64,000 bases of DNA from Streptomyces sp. NBC_00708. Lineage in GTDB: Bacteria; Actinomycetota; Actinomycetes; Streptomycetales; Streptomycetaceae. Under the pieces are notes generated by a model. The model searched no databases, was not told where the DNA came from, and saw only the letters and a list, made by a program, of their open reading frames with translations. The stretch spans positions 2,728,001 to 2,792,000 of the forward strand of contig CP108997.1 of NCBI GenBank assembly GCA_036226585.1, given 5' to 3'. Within the stretch, counting starts at the first letter, position 1. Every line of letters starts with the position of its first letter. Shown here piece after piece: positions 1-8,421 of this stretch. Position numbers and translations under genes: made by a program.

Positions 1-48
1 CCAACGGAACCGGCCGCAGCGGCCGGACAGAGAAAGGGAGCACCACTC

Positions 49-423
49 ATGGCGAACACCGAAGCGTCACTGAAGGAAGCGATGTCGTCCATCGAGGGCA
101 CCACCGGTGTCGCCCTCGTCGACTACACGAGCGGCATGGCGCTGGGCACCCTCGGCGGCGGCAAGGACTTCAACCTGGAGGTCGCGGCCGCCGGCAACAC
201 CGATGTCGTACGCGCCAAGCTCCGCACCATGGAGCACCTCGGCATCAAGGACGAGATCGAGGACATCCTGATCACCCTGGGCACCCAGTACCACCTGATC
301 CGGCTCCTCAAGACGCGGGGGAACAACGGCCTGTTCCTCTACCTGGTCCTCGACGGGAGCCGGGCGAACCTGGCGATGGCCCGCCACCAGCTGAAGAAGA
401 TCGAGGCGGACCTGGAGGTCTGA
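49..423 (+). CDS. Roadblock/LC7-like domain protein
   Basis: A 124-residue cytosolic protein with no signal peptide or membrane segment. The alternating pattern is typical of the roadblock/LC7 fold: an early 'GVALVDYTSGMALG' strand-turn-strand at residues 20-33, a central helix pair, and a late 'LFLYLVLDGSRANLAMARH' strand-helix. In Streptomyces such proteins usually partner small GTPases or sensor proteins, for example in conservons, but none of those partners is visible here. GGGAG at 36-40 lies 8 nt before the ATG. A 12-bp stem hairpin follows the stop. What lies upstream is outside the window, so operon membership is unknown. The fold call is inferred from sequence pattern only. Confidence 0.75.
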   Translation: MANTEASLKEAMSSIEGTTGVALVDYTSGMALGTLGGGKDFNLEVAAAGNTDVVRAKLRTMEHLGIKDEIEDILITLGTQYHLIRLLKTRGNNGLFLYLVLDGSRANLAMARHQLKKIEADLEV

Positions 424-432
424 GCGCCGAGG

Positions 433-462
433 GGCGTGCGGGCCGTCCGAGGCCCGCACGCC
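433..462. terminator. Hairpin terminator between convergent genes
   Basis: A perfect 12-bp stem (GGCGTGCGGGCC at 433-444 with GGCCCGCACGCC at 451-462) and a 6-nt loop lie between two converging stop codons. There is no U-tract, as is usual in Streptomyces. It probably serves both directions. Confidence 0.7.
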
Positions 463-480
463 GCCCCGCCCCACCCCACT

Positions 481-1326
481 TCACTCCACGAACAGCCCCC
501 GCGCCGCCGCCCCCGTGTCGAACTCCTCCAGGCGGGCCTGGGCGTCCGGGAGGCCGTCGCACATGGCCTCCAGCAGGACCCGGCCCAGCAGCATCGGGGC
601 GCAGGCGGTGTCGAAGGCGAGGCCGGTGCCGACGGCGGCCGGGATGAGCAGGTCGCTGTGGCGGGCCACCGGGGCGAACGCGGAGTCGGCCACCGACACC
701 ACGGTCAGCCCCCGGCCCCGCGCGTACGCGAGCGCGTCCACGACCTCCCGGGGGTGACGGGGCAGCGCGAAGCAGATCAGCGCGCTCGCCCCGGCCCGCC
801 GGGCCGCGTCGATCCGGTCGTGCAGCATGCTGCCGCCCTCGTCGAGCACCCGGATGTCCGGGTGCACCTTGGCGGCGAAGTAGCCGAACCCCCGCGCCTG
901 CGAGGACGCCGCGCGCAGCCCGAGCACCGGCAGCGGCCGGGACGCGGCGAGCAGCCGGCCGGCCCGCTCCACGGGGCCCGGGTCGGCGAGGAGTTCGGCG
1001 AGATGGCGCAGGTTCTCGATCTCCCCGAGCACCGCCTGCTGGTACTCGTTGTACGTCTCCTCGCCCTCGCCCGCCTCCGCCCCGGCCGGGGCCACCTCGC
1101 GCAGGTGCTTGCGCAGCGCGGGATAGCCGTCGAAGCCGAGCGCCACGGCGAACCGGGTGACCGAGGGCTGGCTGACCCCGGCCAGTTCCGCCAGCTCGAC
1201 GCTGGAGAGGAACGGGGCGTCACCGGCCCTGCGCACCATCGAGTGCGCGATGCGCCGCTGCGTGGGCGTGAGCCGGCGCCCCTCGAACAGCTCCTGCAAC
1301 CGCGCGGCCGGGCTGCTCCCGCTCAT
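481..1326 (-). CDS. MurR/RpiR family transcriptional regulator
   Basis: 281 residues. An N-terminal RpiR-type helix-turn-helix (about residues 1-75, recognition helix around 'VSQPSVTRFAVALGF') is followed by a SIS sugar-phosphate-binding domain (about 118-245) with 'AASSQARGFG' and 'EGGSMLHDRI'. Family members sense phosphosugars such as MurNAc-6-P, GlcNAc-6-P or glucose-6-P and control catabolic or cell-wall-recycling genes. The ligand cannot be read from the sequence. An upstream in-frame ATG at 1491 exists, but the ATG at 1326 has GAGGGG just ahead of it and begins at the usual family N-terminus. No transporter or sugar enzyme is adjacent, so its targets are probably elsewhere. Confidence 0.88.
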   Translation of the reverse strand: MSGSSPAARLQELFEGRRLTPTQRRIAHSMVRRAGDAPFLSSVELAELAGVSQPSVTRFAVALGFDGYPALRKHLREVAPAGAEAGEGEETYNEYQQAVLGEIENLRHLAELLADPGPVERAGRLLAASRPLPVLGLRAASSQARGFGYFAAKVHPDIRVLDEGGSMLHDRIDAARRAGASALICFALPRHPREVVDALAYARGRGLTVVSVADSAFAPVARHSDLLIPAAVGTGLAFDTACAPMLLGRVLLEAMCDGLPDAQARLEEFDTGAAARGLFVE

Positions 1327-1575
1327 CCTGTCCCCTCGGTAGGTCCGCCGCGCCGAGGCCCGGCGCCGACGAATCCATTCAGCCAGCAAGGGGTCTGCAT
1401 GTCCATATGCAGCCGGGCCGGCCGGCCTGCCGTTGCCGGGGCCAGGACCTCGCCCCGTCCGCCCGTACGCCGCCGGATCGGCGTCGGGCACGGCGTTGCG
1501 GACGACTTTCCCGCACCGGAAACCGGGGGGCTAGCCCCACTGACCCGGCCGCCTCCGCTTCGTACCGTGGCAACC

Positions 1576-2001
1576 ATGGACGCATCGGACACCGAGCTCG
1601 ACAGAGAGCTCAAGGCGACTCTGCAGGCCCGCAGCGAACTGGGGGCCGACTACGACTCCGCGCTCGTCGAGTCGTTCCTGGAGAAGGTGGAACAGCGGCT
1701 CGACGCCACGCTCGACCGCAGGGTCCGGCGGCATCTCGCCGAGGAACGGACCTCGGTCGCCCGGGGCGCGCGGCCCGCGTCGCAGCCGCCCGGGAACTTC
1801 GGCGAGCGGTTCGGGTTCGGGATCATCTCACTGGTCCTGGCCGTCCCGCTGTCCGCGATCGGCGCCGCGAACGCCGGCATCGGCGGGCTCGTCGTGGCCT
1901 GGATCGGCATCGTCGGCGTCAACGTCGTCCAGGCCGGGCACGGCAAGCGGCTGTTCCGCGGTCGCGAGGAGCGGCGGACGGCCTCCGACTGGGAGGACTG
2001 A
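1576..2001 (+). CDS. Small integral membrane protein, unknown function
   Basis: 141 residues. The first 75 are charged and probably cytoplasmic, with heptad-like 'ESFLEKVEQRLDATLDRRVRRHL'-type helical character (residues 28-50). Two closely spaced hydrophobic segments follow (about 78-97 and 102-118), and the tail is short, basic then acidic. Such proteins are common and unassigned in Streptomyces. The open frame extends far upstream, but ATG 1576 is the first start that gives a sensible protein. It converges with the SDR gene, whose stop is 26 bp away. Function is not recognised. Confidence 0.75.
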   Translation: MDASDTELDRELKATLQARSELGADYDSALVESFLEKVEQRLDATLDRRVRRHLAEERTSVARGARPASQPPGNFGERFGFGIISLVLAVPLSAIGAANAGIGGLVVAWIGIVGVNVVQAGHGKRLFRGREERRTASDWED

Positions 2002-2027
2002 GCCCTCCCCCGGGGAGCCCGTCCGGC

Positions 2028-2789
2028 TCACGCCTGACGGGTCGGCAGGACGACCAGCTGGCGCAGGTTGATGTGGCGGGCGCGGCTCGTGGTGTACGCG
2101 ATGAGGTCGGCGATCTCGTCGGAGGAGAGCCCGCCGAGCGCGTCGAACATGCCGTCCAGCTGGTCGCTCAGCTCCGTGTTGTCGACGTGCCCGGCCAGCT
2201 CCGAGTCGGTGAGGCCCGGCTCGATGTTGGTGACCCGGACGTCGCGCGGCCCGAGTTCGGTGCGCAGCGAGGCGGACAGGTAGGTGAGCGCGGCCTTCGT
2301 GGCGCCGTAGACCGCGTAGTTGGGGAACGTGATGTGCGCGCCGATCGAGGAGATGTTGACCAGGTCGGCCGTGCGGCCCTCGGCGGCTGCCGCCACCAGG
2401 TCGGCGGTGAAGGCCCGGATGACGCGCAGCGCGCCGGCCACATTGGTGTCGAGCATGCGCTGCCACTCGTCGGCGCGCCCCGCGTCCAGCGGGTTCGGCA
2501 GCATCACCCCGGCCGCGTTGACCACCAGGTCCACCGGGCCGAACGCGGCGTGCACCCGCTCCGCCGCCGCGTCCACGGACGCCTGGTCGGTGACGTCGGC
2601 GGCGACGGCGAGGGCCTGGCCGCCGTCCGCGGTGATCTTCCCGGCCAGCTCCTCCAGCCGCTCCGCGCGGCGGGCCAGCAGCGCCACCCGTACGCCCTGC
2701 GCGGCGAGCAGCCGGGCGGTCGCCGCGCCCATGCCGCTGGCGGCTCCGGTGACGACGGCGGTGCGGCCTGCGAGCGTCTCGTACGACAT
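2028..2789 (-). CDS. SDR family NAD(P)-dependent oxidoreductase
   Basis: 253 residues, the standard length for a classical short-chain dehydrogenase/reductase. The cofactor motif TGAASGMG is at residues 15-22, a 'VNAAGV' (NNAG-like) segment lies in the middle, and the catalytic Ser / Tyr-x-x-x-Lys appears as 'NISSIGAH' and 'YGATKAAL'. It would oxidise an alcohol or reduce a carbonyl with NAD(P)(H); the substrate is unknown. It is transcribed divergently from the MmyB-type regulator at 2937, an arrangement in which that regulator usually controls the SDR. The 147-bp intergenic region carries inverted repeats that could be the operator. Confidence 0.92.
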   Translation of the reverse strand: MSYETLAGRTAVVTGAASGMGAATARLLAAQGVRVALLARRAERLEELAGKITADGGQALAVAADVTDQASVDAAAERVHAAFGPVDLVVNAAGVMLPNPLDAGRADEWQRMLDTNVAGALRVIRAFTADLVAAAAEGRTADLVNISSIGAHITFPNYAVYGATKAALTYLSASLRTELGPRDVRVTNIEPGLTDSELAGHVDNTELSDQLDGMFDALGGLSSDEIADLIAYTTSRARHINLRQLVVLPTRQA

Positions 2790-2864
2790 GGGTACTCCCC
2801 GGTTCGGTGTCCGGCCGGGGCGTCTCCCCGGCCGGACACCACTCTGGTCCGGGCGGCGCCGGCC

Positions 2865-2903
2865 ACCCAGGGATGCGTTGTTCCTGGGTCTGCCAGTACC
2901 AGG
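2865..2903. promoter_or_regulatory. Overlapping inverted repeats in divergent promoter
   Basis: ACCCAGG (2865-2871) and CCTGGGT (2883-2889) form a perfect 7-11-7 inverted repeat. The right arm is shared with a second repeat, CCTGG (2883-2887) and CCAGG (2899-2903). This is a plausible operator for the regulator starting at 2937, acting on itself and on the SDR gene. The assignment is inference from position. Confidence 0.4.
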
Positions 2904-2936
2904 CTGCGCGGGCGCCGTTCTCCTACGATCACACCC

Positions 2937-3797
2937 ATGGACGGCGAACTCGGTGACTTCCTGCGCTCACGGCGCGCCCGCATCGGCCCCGAGGACGTGG
3001 GGCTCAACTCGTACGGCCGCAGGCGCGTTCCGGGCCTGCGGCGCGAGGAGGTGGCGCAGCTCGCCGGAGTGAGCGTCGACTACTACATCCGGCTGGAGCA
3101 GGGGCGCGGGCCCAGCGTCTCGGACGCGGTGCTCGACGCGATAGCCCGGGTGCTCCGGCTCGACGCGACGGAGCAGGCGTATCTGCGGACGGTGGCGCGG
3201 CCCAACGGGCGCAAGGCTCCGGCTCCCGCGGTCCGGCGGGTGCGGCCGGGGCTGCGGCTGCTGCTCGACCTGTTCGACCGGGCGCCCGCCTTCGTGCTGG
3301 GGCGGCGGATGGACGTGCTGGCGTGGAACGCGCTGGGCGACGCCCTCAACGGCTTCTCCCGGATGCCGGCCGGCGAGCGCAACATGCCGCGCCAGGCCTT
3401 CCTGGCGCCGGGGGCGCGGGAGTTGTACCCGGACTGGCCGGCCGTGGCGGCGGAGACGGTCGCCTATCTGCGCCTGGACGCGGGGCTGCACCCGGACGAC
3501 AAGGAACTGGCCTCTCTGGTGGGCGAGTTGTCGGTCAAGAGTGAGGACTTCCGCCGGCTGTGGGCGGACCACCAGGTGAAGGCGAAGACATACGGCGTGA
3601 AGCGGATGGCCCATCCGGTGGTGGGTGCGCTGACGCTTCCGTACGAGACGCTCGCGGTGCCCGGTGAGCCGGAACTCTCGCTGGTCGTCTACACCCCGGA
3701 GCCGGGTTCGGAGACGGCCGAGCGCGTCGCCCTGCTGGCGAGCTGGTCGGCGGACGGGCCGCAGGAGCAGGAGGGCGCGCCGGAGCTGCGCGCGTAG
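2937..3797 (+). CDS. XRE-type regulator with MmyB-like ligand-binding domain
   Basis: 286 residues. The N-terminus 'LGDFLRSRRARIGPEDVGL' and 'VPGLRREEVAQLAGVSVDYY' is the hallmark of the large actinobacterial family with an HTH_XRE/HTH_31 domain (about 5-80) followed by a MmyB-like PAS-type ligand-binding domain (about 105-275, containing 'VLAWNALGDALNGF' and 'YPDWPAVAAETV'). These regulators are typically coded divergently from one SDR or oxidoreductase gene and control it, exactly as here. The inducing ligand is unknown; fatty acids have been proposed for the domain family. The start was chosen at the ATG matching the family N-terminus. A strong hairpin follows the stop by 9 bp. Confidence 0.92.
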   Translation: MDGELGDFLRSRRARIGPEDVGLNSYGRRRVPGLRREEVAQLAGVSVDYYIRLEQGRGPSVSDAVLDAIARVLRLDATEQAYLRTVARPNGRKAPAPAVRRVRPGLRLLLDLFDRAPAFVLGRRMDVLAWNALGDALNGFSRMPAGERNMPRQAFLAPGARELYPDWPAVAAETVAYLRLDAGLHPDDKELASLVGELSVKSEDFRRLWADHQVKAKTYGVKRMAHPVVGALTLPYETLAVPGEPELSLVVYTPEPGSETAERVALLASWSADGPQEQEGAPELRA

Positions 3798-3806
3798 ACG
3801 GTATGT

Positions 3807-3863
3807 CGCGGGGACCGCCGCACCCCCGGTTTCCCAGGGGGCGGGACGACGGCGGTCCCCGCG
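3807..3863 (+). terminator. Strong hairpin terminator
   Basis: A perfect 14-bp stem, CGCGGGGACCGCCG (3807-3820) with CGGCGGTCCCCGCG (3850-3863). The loop itself contains a CCCCC/GGGGG pairing. It lies 9 bp after the MmyB-type regulator stop. The rest of the gap up to 4087 shows no gene or clear motif. Confidence 0.75.
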
Positions 3864-4087
3864 AAGGACGCGGCTGCCCGGGTCAGGGCCGGGTGACGCG
3901 TCCGGGCGACGGTGGAGGTCCGGGAGCCGCTCCGTAGTCCGTGTCGCCGTTCCGGTGCCGGGGGGTTTCCCCTCCGACACCCACTAATCTGCCCGAGCCG
4001 TGTTAAGCGGGTGCTGCGGCCACGTGACGCACGCGTACCGTTTTCGCGAAGGGCGCGTCCACGTGGCCTTTTCCCCGCCGGGCGGTT

Positions 4088-5494
4088 CTACGGCTTCGCG
4101 GCCGGGGCGTCCTTGGCCAGGTAGGCCAGCAGGTCCTGACGGCTGACGACGCCCTTGGGCTTGCCCTCCACCAGCACGATCGCCGCGTCCGCCGCGCCGG
4201 TGCCGCCGAGCACCGCCATCAGGTCCTCGACCGGTTCGCCGGAGCCGACCTGCGGCAGCGGCGGCGACATGTGCTTCTCCAGCGGGTCGGTGAGCGAGGC
4301 GCGCTGGGCGAACAGCGCGTTCAGCAGCTCCCGCTCGACGACCGAGCCGATGACCTCGGCGGCCATCACGTCCGGGTGGCCCGCGCCCGGCTTCACGATC
4401 GGCATCTGCGAGACGCCGTACTCGCGCAGCACGTCGATCGCCTCGCCGACCGTCTCCTCCGGGTGCATGTGGACGAGGGTGGGGATCGGCCCCTCCTTGT
4501 GGTTCAGGACGTCCGCGACCCGGGCCGAGGGCCCGGTGTCCTCCAGGAAGCCGTAGTCGGCCATCCACTCGTCGTTGAAGATCTTCGAGAGGTAGCCGCG
4601 CCCGCTGTCCGGGAGCAGGACGACGACCACGTCCTCGGGACCGAGCCGCTTCGCGACCTCCAGGGCGCCCACGACCGCCATGCCGCAGGAGCCGCCGACG
4701 AGCAGACCCTCCTCCTTGGCGAGGCGGCGGGTCATCTGGAACGAGTCCTTGTCGGACACGGCGACGATCTCGTCGGTGACCGTCCGGTCGTACGCGGAGG
4801 GCCAGAAGTCCTCGCCGACGCCCTCGACGAGGTACGGCCGGCCGGAGCCGCCGGAGTAGACCGAGCCCTCCGGGTCCGCGCCGATGACCTGGACGGAGCC
4901 GCCGCTGGCCTCCTTCAGATAGCGGCCGGTACCACTGATCGTGCCGCCGGTGCCGACGCCCGCCACGAAGTGGGTGATCTTCCCCTCCGTCTGCTCCCAC
5001 AGCTCGGGACCGGTGGTCTCGTAGTGGGAACGCGGGTTGTTGGGGTTGGAGTACTGGTCGGGCTTCCAGGCTCCGGGCGTCTCACGGACCAGCCGGTCGG
5101 AGACGTTGTAGTAGGAGTCGGGGTGCTCGGGGTCGACCGCCGTGGGGCAGACGACGACCTCGGCACCGTAGGCGCGCAGTACGTTGATCTTGTCCGTGGA
5201 CACCTTGTCCGGGCAGACGAAGACGCACTTGTACCCCTTCTGCTGCGCGACGATCGCCAGGCCGACGCCCGTGTTGCCGCTCGTCGGCTCGACGATCGTG
5301 CCGCCGGGCTTCAGCTCGCCGCTCTGTTCGGCGGCCTCGATCATGCGCAGGGCGATGCGGTCCTTGACCGACCCGCCGGGGTTGAAGTACTCGACCTTGG
5401 CCAGGACCGTCGCCTGGATGCCGGCCGTGACACTGCGCAGCCTCACCAGCGGGGTATTGCCTACGAGGCTGATCATCGAATCGTGGAATTGCAC
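4088..5494 (-). CDS. Cystathionine beta-synthase (PLP-dependent, Bateman module)
   Basis: 468 residues. It condenses serine and homocysteine to cystathionine, the entry to reverse transsulfuration, in the cytosol. The type-II PLP fold is clear: 'VGNTPLVRL' at 11-19, Schiff-base lysine K44 in 'NPGGSVKDR', 'PTSGNTGVGLA' phosphate/substrate loop, and the 'GVGTGGTISG' PLP-phosphate cup. Two C-terminal CBS repeats (about 335-465) form a regulatory module. There is no heme-binding N-terminal extension. The start is GTG at 5494 with GGAG 6 nt upstream; the long upstream frame extension is not family-like. It is divergent from the SGNH hydrolase. Cysteine synthase is the alternative reading, but the CBS-domain tail favours CBS. 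Confidence 0.94.
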   Translation of the reverse strand: MQFHDSMISLVGNTPLVRLRSVTAGIQATVLAKVEYFNPGGSVKDRIALRMIEAAEQSGELKPGGTIVEPTSGNTGVGLAIVAQQKGYKCVFVCPDKVSTDKINVLRAYGAEVVVCPTAVDPEHPDSYYNVSDRLVRETPGAWKPDQYSNPNNPRSHYETTGPELWEQTEGKITHFVAGVGTGGTISGTGRYLKEASGGSVQVIGADPEGSVYSGGSGRPYLVEGVGEDFWPSAYDRTVTDEIVAVSDKDSFQMTRRLAKEEGLLVGGSCGMAVVGALEVAKRLGPEDVVVVLLPDSGRGYLSKIFNDEWMADYGFLEDTGPSARVADVLNHKEGPIPTLVHMHPEETVGEAIDVLREYGVSQMPIVKPGAGHPDVMAAEVIGSVVERELLNALFAQRASLTDPLEKHMSPPLPQVGSGEPVEDLMAVLGGTGAADAAIVLVEGKPKGVVSRQDLLAYLAKDAPAAKP

Positions 5495-5643
5495 CGTGTA
5501 CTCCGGGGTCTCCGAGATGGTCCGGCAAGCGTATGCGTACGGGCACGGGATTGGGTGGCGCGATTGAACGACGGCCGGTAGCGGGCAGGTAGCTGTGTGT
5601 ACGGCTCTACGGCGGTACGTGCGACGAGGAGGTGGACCGGACT

Positions 5644-6741
5644 GTGTCGACGGCAAGGGTGGCACGGCGGATCGCGGCGGGCGCGGCCTACGGCGGTGGC
5701 AGCATCGGGCTGCTGGGCGCCGCGGCCGTGGGTGTCCTGCTGGCGGAGGTCCAGCTGGCGAAGCGGCAGGTGGGCGGCGGTATCGCGCCGGTCCCGCCGA
5801 GCGCGGACGGGCGGTACGGGGTGGCGTTCACGGGCCCGGCGGAGCCGTTGCGCCTCGGGCTGCTCGGGGACTCCACGGCGGCCGGACAGGGGGTGCGGCG
5901 GGCCGGGCAGACCCCGGGGGCGCTGCTGGCGTCGGGGCTGGCGGCGGTGTCGGAGCGGCCGGTGGATCTGCGCAACGTGGCGCTGCCGGGTGCGCGGTCG
6001 GACGATCTGGAGCGGCAGGTCTCGCTGCTGCTCGCGGACCCGGCCCGGACGCCCGACGTATGCGTGATCATGATCGGCGCCAACGACGTGACGCACCGGA
6101 TGCCCGCGACCCAGTCGGTGCGCTGTCTGACGACGGCGGTGCGCAGGCTCCGGACGGCCGGGGCGGAGGTCGTCGTCGGGACCTGTCCGGACCTGGGCAC
6201 GATCGAGCCGGTCTACCAGCCGCTGCGCTGGCTGGCCCGGCGGGTGAGCCGTCAGCTGGCGGCGGCGCAGACGATCGGCGCGGTGGAGCAGGGCGGGCGC
6301 ACGGTGTCGCTGGGCGATCTGCTGGGCCCGGAGTTCGAGGAGAACCCGCGCGAGCTGTTCGGCCCGGACAACTACCACCCGTCGGCCGAGGGCTACGCGA
6401 CCGCGGCCATGGCGGTGCTGCCGACGCTGTGCGCGGTGCTGGGCCTGTGGCCGGAGTCCGACCGGCTGGACGGCGCCCGGCGCGAGGACATGCTGCCGGT
6501 GGCCGAGGCGGCCTCCCAGGCGGCCAAGGAGGCCGGTACGGAGGTCACCGGCGCCCGTGCGCCCTGGGCCCTGCTCAAGCACCGCAGGCGGCGGCGCCTG
6601 CCCGCGTCCACGGAGCCGCATCCCCACCCGCACCCGGAGCCCGGGGGCTCGACCCGCCTCGATCACCGGCTCGGCACGGACGCGGACGGCACACCGAGGC
6701 ACGCGTGGGTCCGCCGGCCGGGCAGCCCCCCGCGGGAATGA
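5644..6741 (+). CDS. SGNH/GDSL-family hydrolase, membrane-anchored
   Basis: 365 residues from GTG 5644; GTG 5632 is in frame but abuts the AGGAGG. An N-terminal hydrophobic segment (about 12-35) probably anchors it with the catalytic domain outside. SGNH blocks are visible: 'GLLGDSTAAGQG' (block I, nucleophile Ser in GDS), 'RNVALPGARSDD' (Gly block), 'IMIGANDVT' (block III, GxND) and 'DNYHPSAEGY' (block V, D-x-x-H). It is expected to be an esterase or lipase acting on an unidentified acyl substrate. The C-terminal 70 residues are His/Pro/Arg-rich and look disordered. It is divergent from cystathionine beta-synthase. A hairpin terminator follows the stop. Confidence 0.88.
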   Translation: MSTARVARRIAAGAAYGGGSIGLLGAAAVGVLLAEVQLAKRQVGGGIAPVPPSADGRYGVAFTGPAEPLRLGLLGDSTAAGQGVRRAGQTPGALLASGLAAVSERPVDLRNVALPGARSDDLERQVSLLLADPARTPDVCVIMIGANDVTHRMPATQSVRCLTTAVRRLRTAGAEVVVGTCPDLGTIEPVYQPLRWLARRVSRQLAAAQTIGAVEQGGRTVSLGDLLGPEFEENPRELFGPDNYHPSAEGYATAAMAVLPTLCAVLGLWPESDRLDGARREDMLPVAEAASQAAKEAGTEVTGARAPWALLKHRRRRRLPASTEPHPHPHPEPGGSTRLDHRLGTDADGTPRHAWVRRPGSPPRE

Positions 6742-6753
6742 CGTCTTTCTCCG

Positions 6754-6789
6754 GGTGGCCGCCGGGGCCACCCCGCCCCGGCGGCCACC
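6754..6789 (+). terminator. Hairpin terminator after SGNH hydrolase
   Basis: A 14-bp perfect stem, GGTGGCCGCCGGGG (6754-6767) with CCCCGGCGGCCACC (6776-6789), and an 8-nt loop, placed 12 bp after the stop. Confidence 0.75.
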
Positions 6790-6792
6790 CCG

Positions 6793-6824
6793 GGAATGCG
6801 TCCGCTGACTGAGCGGTTGCTTAG
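6793..6824 (+). promoter_or_regulatory. SigR-like promoter overlapping an imperfect palindrome
   Basis: GGAAT (6793-6797), then 18 nt, then GTT (6816-6818) matches the published SigR pattern GGAAT-N18-GTT exactly. Overlapping it is CTGAGC-N4-GCTTAG (6809-6824), a palindrome with one mismatch that resembles TetR-type operators found near acyl-CoA genes. It lies about 140 bp upstream of the thiolase start. Both assignments are inference; short motifs can occur by chance. Confidence 0.35.
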
Positions 6825-6964
6825 AAAAGAGGCCCGCATCACATGCCGCCTCGGGTGACCCGGGCGCTACGTCCGGGTAATTTCCAGAGCAGTCGTGCCG
6901 TACCACCGGGTCTGCCCGCTCCTTCAGGCAGCCTGTCCGCCCTCAGCCCCCATGGAGCCGCGTG

Positions 6965-8185
6965 ATGCCCGAAGCCGTGATCGTCTCTGCCGCCCGTTCG
7001 CCCATCGGCCGGGCCTTCAAGGGTTCGCTGAAGGATCTGCGCGCGGACGATCTGACCGCCACGATCATCCGGACCGCGCTGGCCAAGGTCCCCGAGCTGG
7101 ACCCGAAGGACATCGACGACCTGATGCTCGGCTGCGGCCTGCCCGGCGGCGAGCAGGGCAACAACCTGGGCCGCATCATCGCCGTACAGATGGGGATGGA
7201 CCACCTTCCCGGCTGTACGGTCACCCGCTACTGCTCGTCCTCGCTGCAGACCAGCCGCATGGCCCTGCACGCGATCAAGGCCGGCGAGGGCGACGTCTTC
7301 ATCTCGGCCGGTGTCGAGATGGTGTCCCGCTTCGCCAAGGGCAACTCGGACAGCCTGCCGGACACGCACAACCCGCTCTTCGCCGAGGCCGAGGCCCGCA
7401 CCGCCGCCCGCGCCGAGGAGTCCGGTGCGAGCTGGCACGACCCGCGCGAGGACGGCCTCGTCCCGGACGCCTACATCTCCATGGGCCAGACCGCGGAGAA
7501 CCTGGCCCGGCTCAAGGGCGTGACCCGCCAGGACATGGACGAGTTCGGCGTACGGTCGCAGAACCTCGCCGAGGAGGCCCTGAAGAACGGCTTCTGGGAG
7601 CGCGAGATCACCCCGGTGACCACGCCGGACGGCACCGTCGTCGCCAAGGACGACGGCCCGCGCGCGGGCGTCACGCTGGAGGGCGTCCAGGGCCTGAAGC
7701 CGGTCTTCCGTCCGGACGGCCTGGTCACGGCCGGCAACTGCTGCCCGCTCAACGACGGCGCCGCCGCGCTCGTGATCATGTCCGACACCAAGGCGCGCGA
7801 GCTGGGCCTGACCCCGCTGGCCCGGATCGTCTCCACCGGCGTCTCGGGCCTGTCCCCCGAGATCATGGGCTACGGCCCCGTCGAGGCGAGCAAGCAGGCC
7901 CTGAAGCGGGCCGGGCTGACCGTCGGCGACATCGACCTGGCCGAGATCAACGAGGCGTTCGCCGCCCAGGTCATCCCCTCCTACCGCGACCTCGGCCTGC
8001 CGCTGGAGAAGGTCAACGTCAACGGCGGCGCCATCGCCGTCGGCCACCCCTTCGGCATGACCGGCGCGCGCATCACCGGCACGCTGATCAACAGCCTCCA
8101 GTTCCACGACAAGCAGTTCGGTCTGGAGACCATGTGCGTCGGCGGCGGCCAGGGCATGGCGATGGTCATCGAGCGTCTGAGCTGA
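6965..8185 (+). CDS. Acetyl-CoA C-acyltransferase (thiolase)
   Basis: 406 residues, normal thiolase length. It transfers an acyl group between CoA thioesters: thiolytic cleavage of 3-ketoacyl-CoA in beta-oxidation, or the reverse Claisen condensation. The catalytic residues are all present: nucleophile C90 in 'TRYCSSSLQ', H361 in '[10 protein letters not shown]', and C391 in 'CVGGGQG'; 'NEAFAAQ' is the usual oxyanion-side motif. ATG 6965 was preferred to GTG 6962 because GGAG at 6954-6957 then sits 7 nt away. No hydratase or dehydrogenase partner is adjacent, so it appears monocistronic. A strong hairpin follows. The exact chain-length specificity cannot be read. Confidence 0.94.
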   Translation: MPEAVIVSAARSPIGRAFKGSLKDLRADDLTATIIRTALAKVPELDPKDIDDLMLGCGLPGGEQGNNLGRIIAVQMGMDHLPGCTVTRYCSSSLQTSRMALHAIKAGEGDVFISAGVEMVSRFAKGNSDSLPDTHNPLFAEAEARTAARAEESGASWHDPREDGLVPDAYISMGQTAENLARLKGVTRQDMDEFGVRSQNLAEEALKNGFWEREITPVTTPDGTVVAKDDGPRAGVTLEGVQGLKPVFRPDGLVTAGNCCPLNDGAAALVIMSDTKARELGLTPLARIVSTGVSGLSPEIMGYGPVEASKQALKRAGLTVGDIDLAEINEAFAAQVIPSYRDLGLPLEKVNVNGGAIAVGHPFGMTGARITGTLINSLQFHDKQFGLETMCVGGGQGMAMVIERLS

Positions 8186-8237
8186 TCAGAGCGGGTTTCG
8201 GGGCCGCGGAGGCCACCGAGCCCCGACCGTGACCGAA

Positions 8238-8272
8238 TCTCCCCCAGGATGTGATCTATGTCCTGGGGGAGA
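8238..8272 (+). terminator. Intrinsic-type terminator after thiolase
   Basis: A 12-bp perfect stem, TCTCCCCCAGGA (8238-8249) with TCCTGGGGGAGA (8261-8272), followed by a T-enriched GTCGTTT. It is one of the few hairpins here with some U-tract character. Confidence 0.8.
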
Positions 8273-8363
8273 GTCGTTTCCGCAGGTCACACCAGCCACA
8301 GGGGGAGACCCCGGGCACAAAGACCTGTCCAATTCGTGACGTAATGCACTGACACAGGGTGCC

Positions 8364-8377
8364 GCTTGGGCCCAAGC
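8364..8377. promoter_or_regulatory. Perfect 14-bp palindrome upstream of unknown membrane protein
   Basis: GCTTGGGCCCAAGC is a perfect palindrome 44 bp upstream of the GTG at 8422. Its position suits an operator, but no regulator is adjacent and the function is unproven. Confidence 0.3.
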
Positions 8378-8421
8378 TGATGTAGGAAGTCGGGGGATCG
8401 ATTGAAACCGGGAGTATGTCA

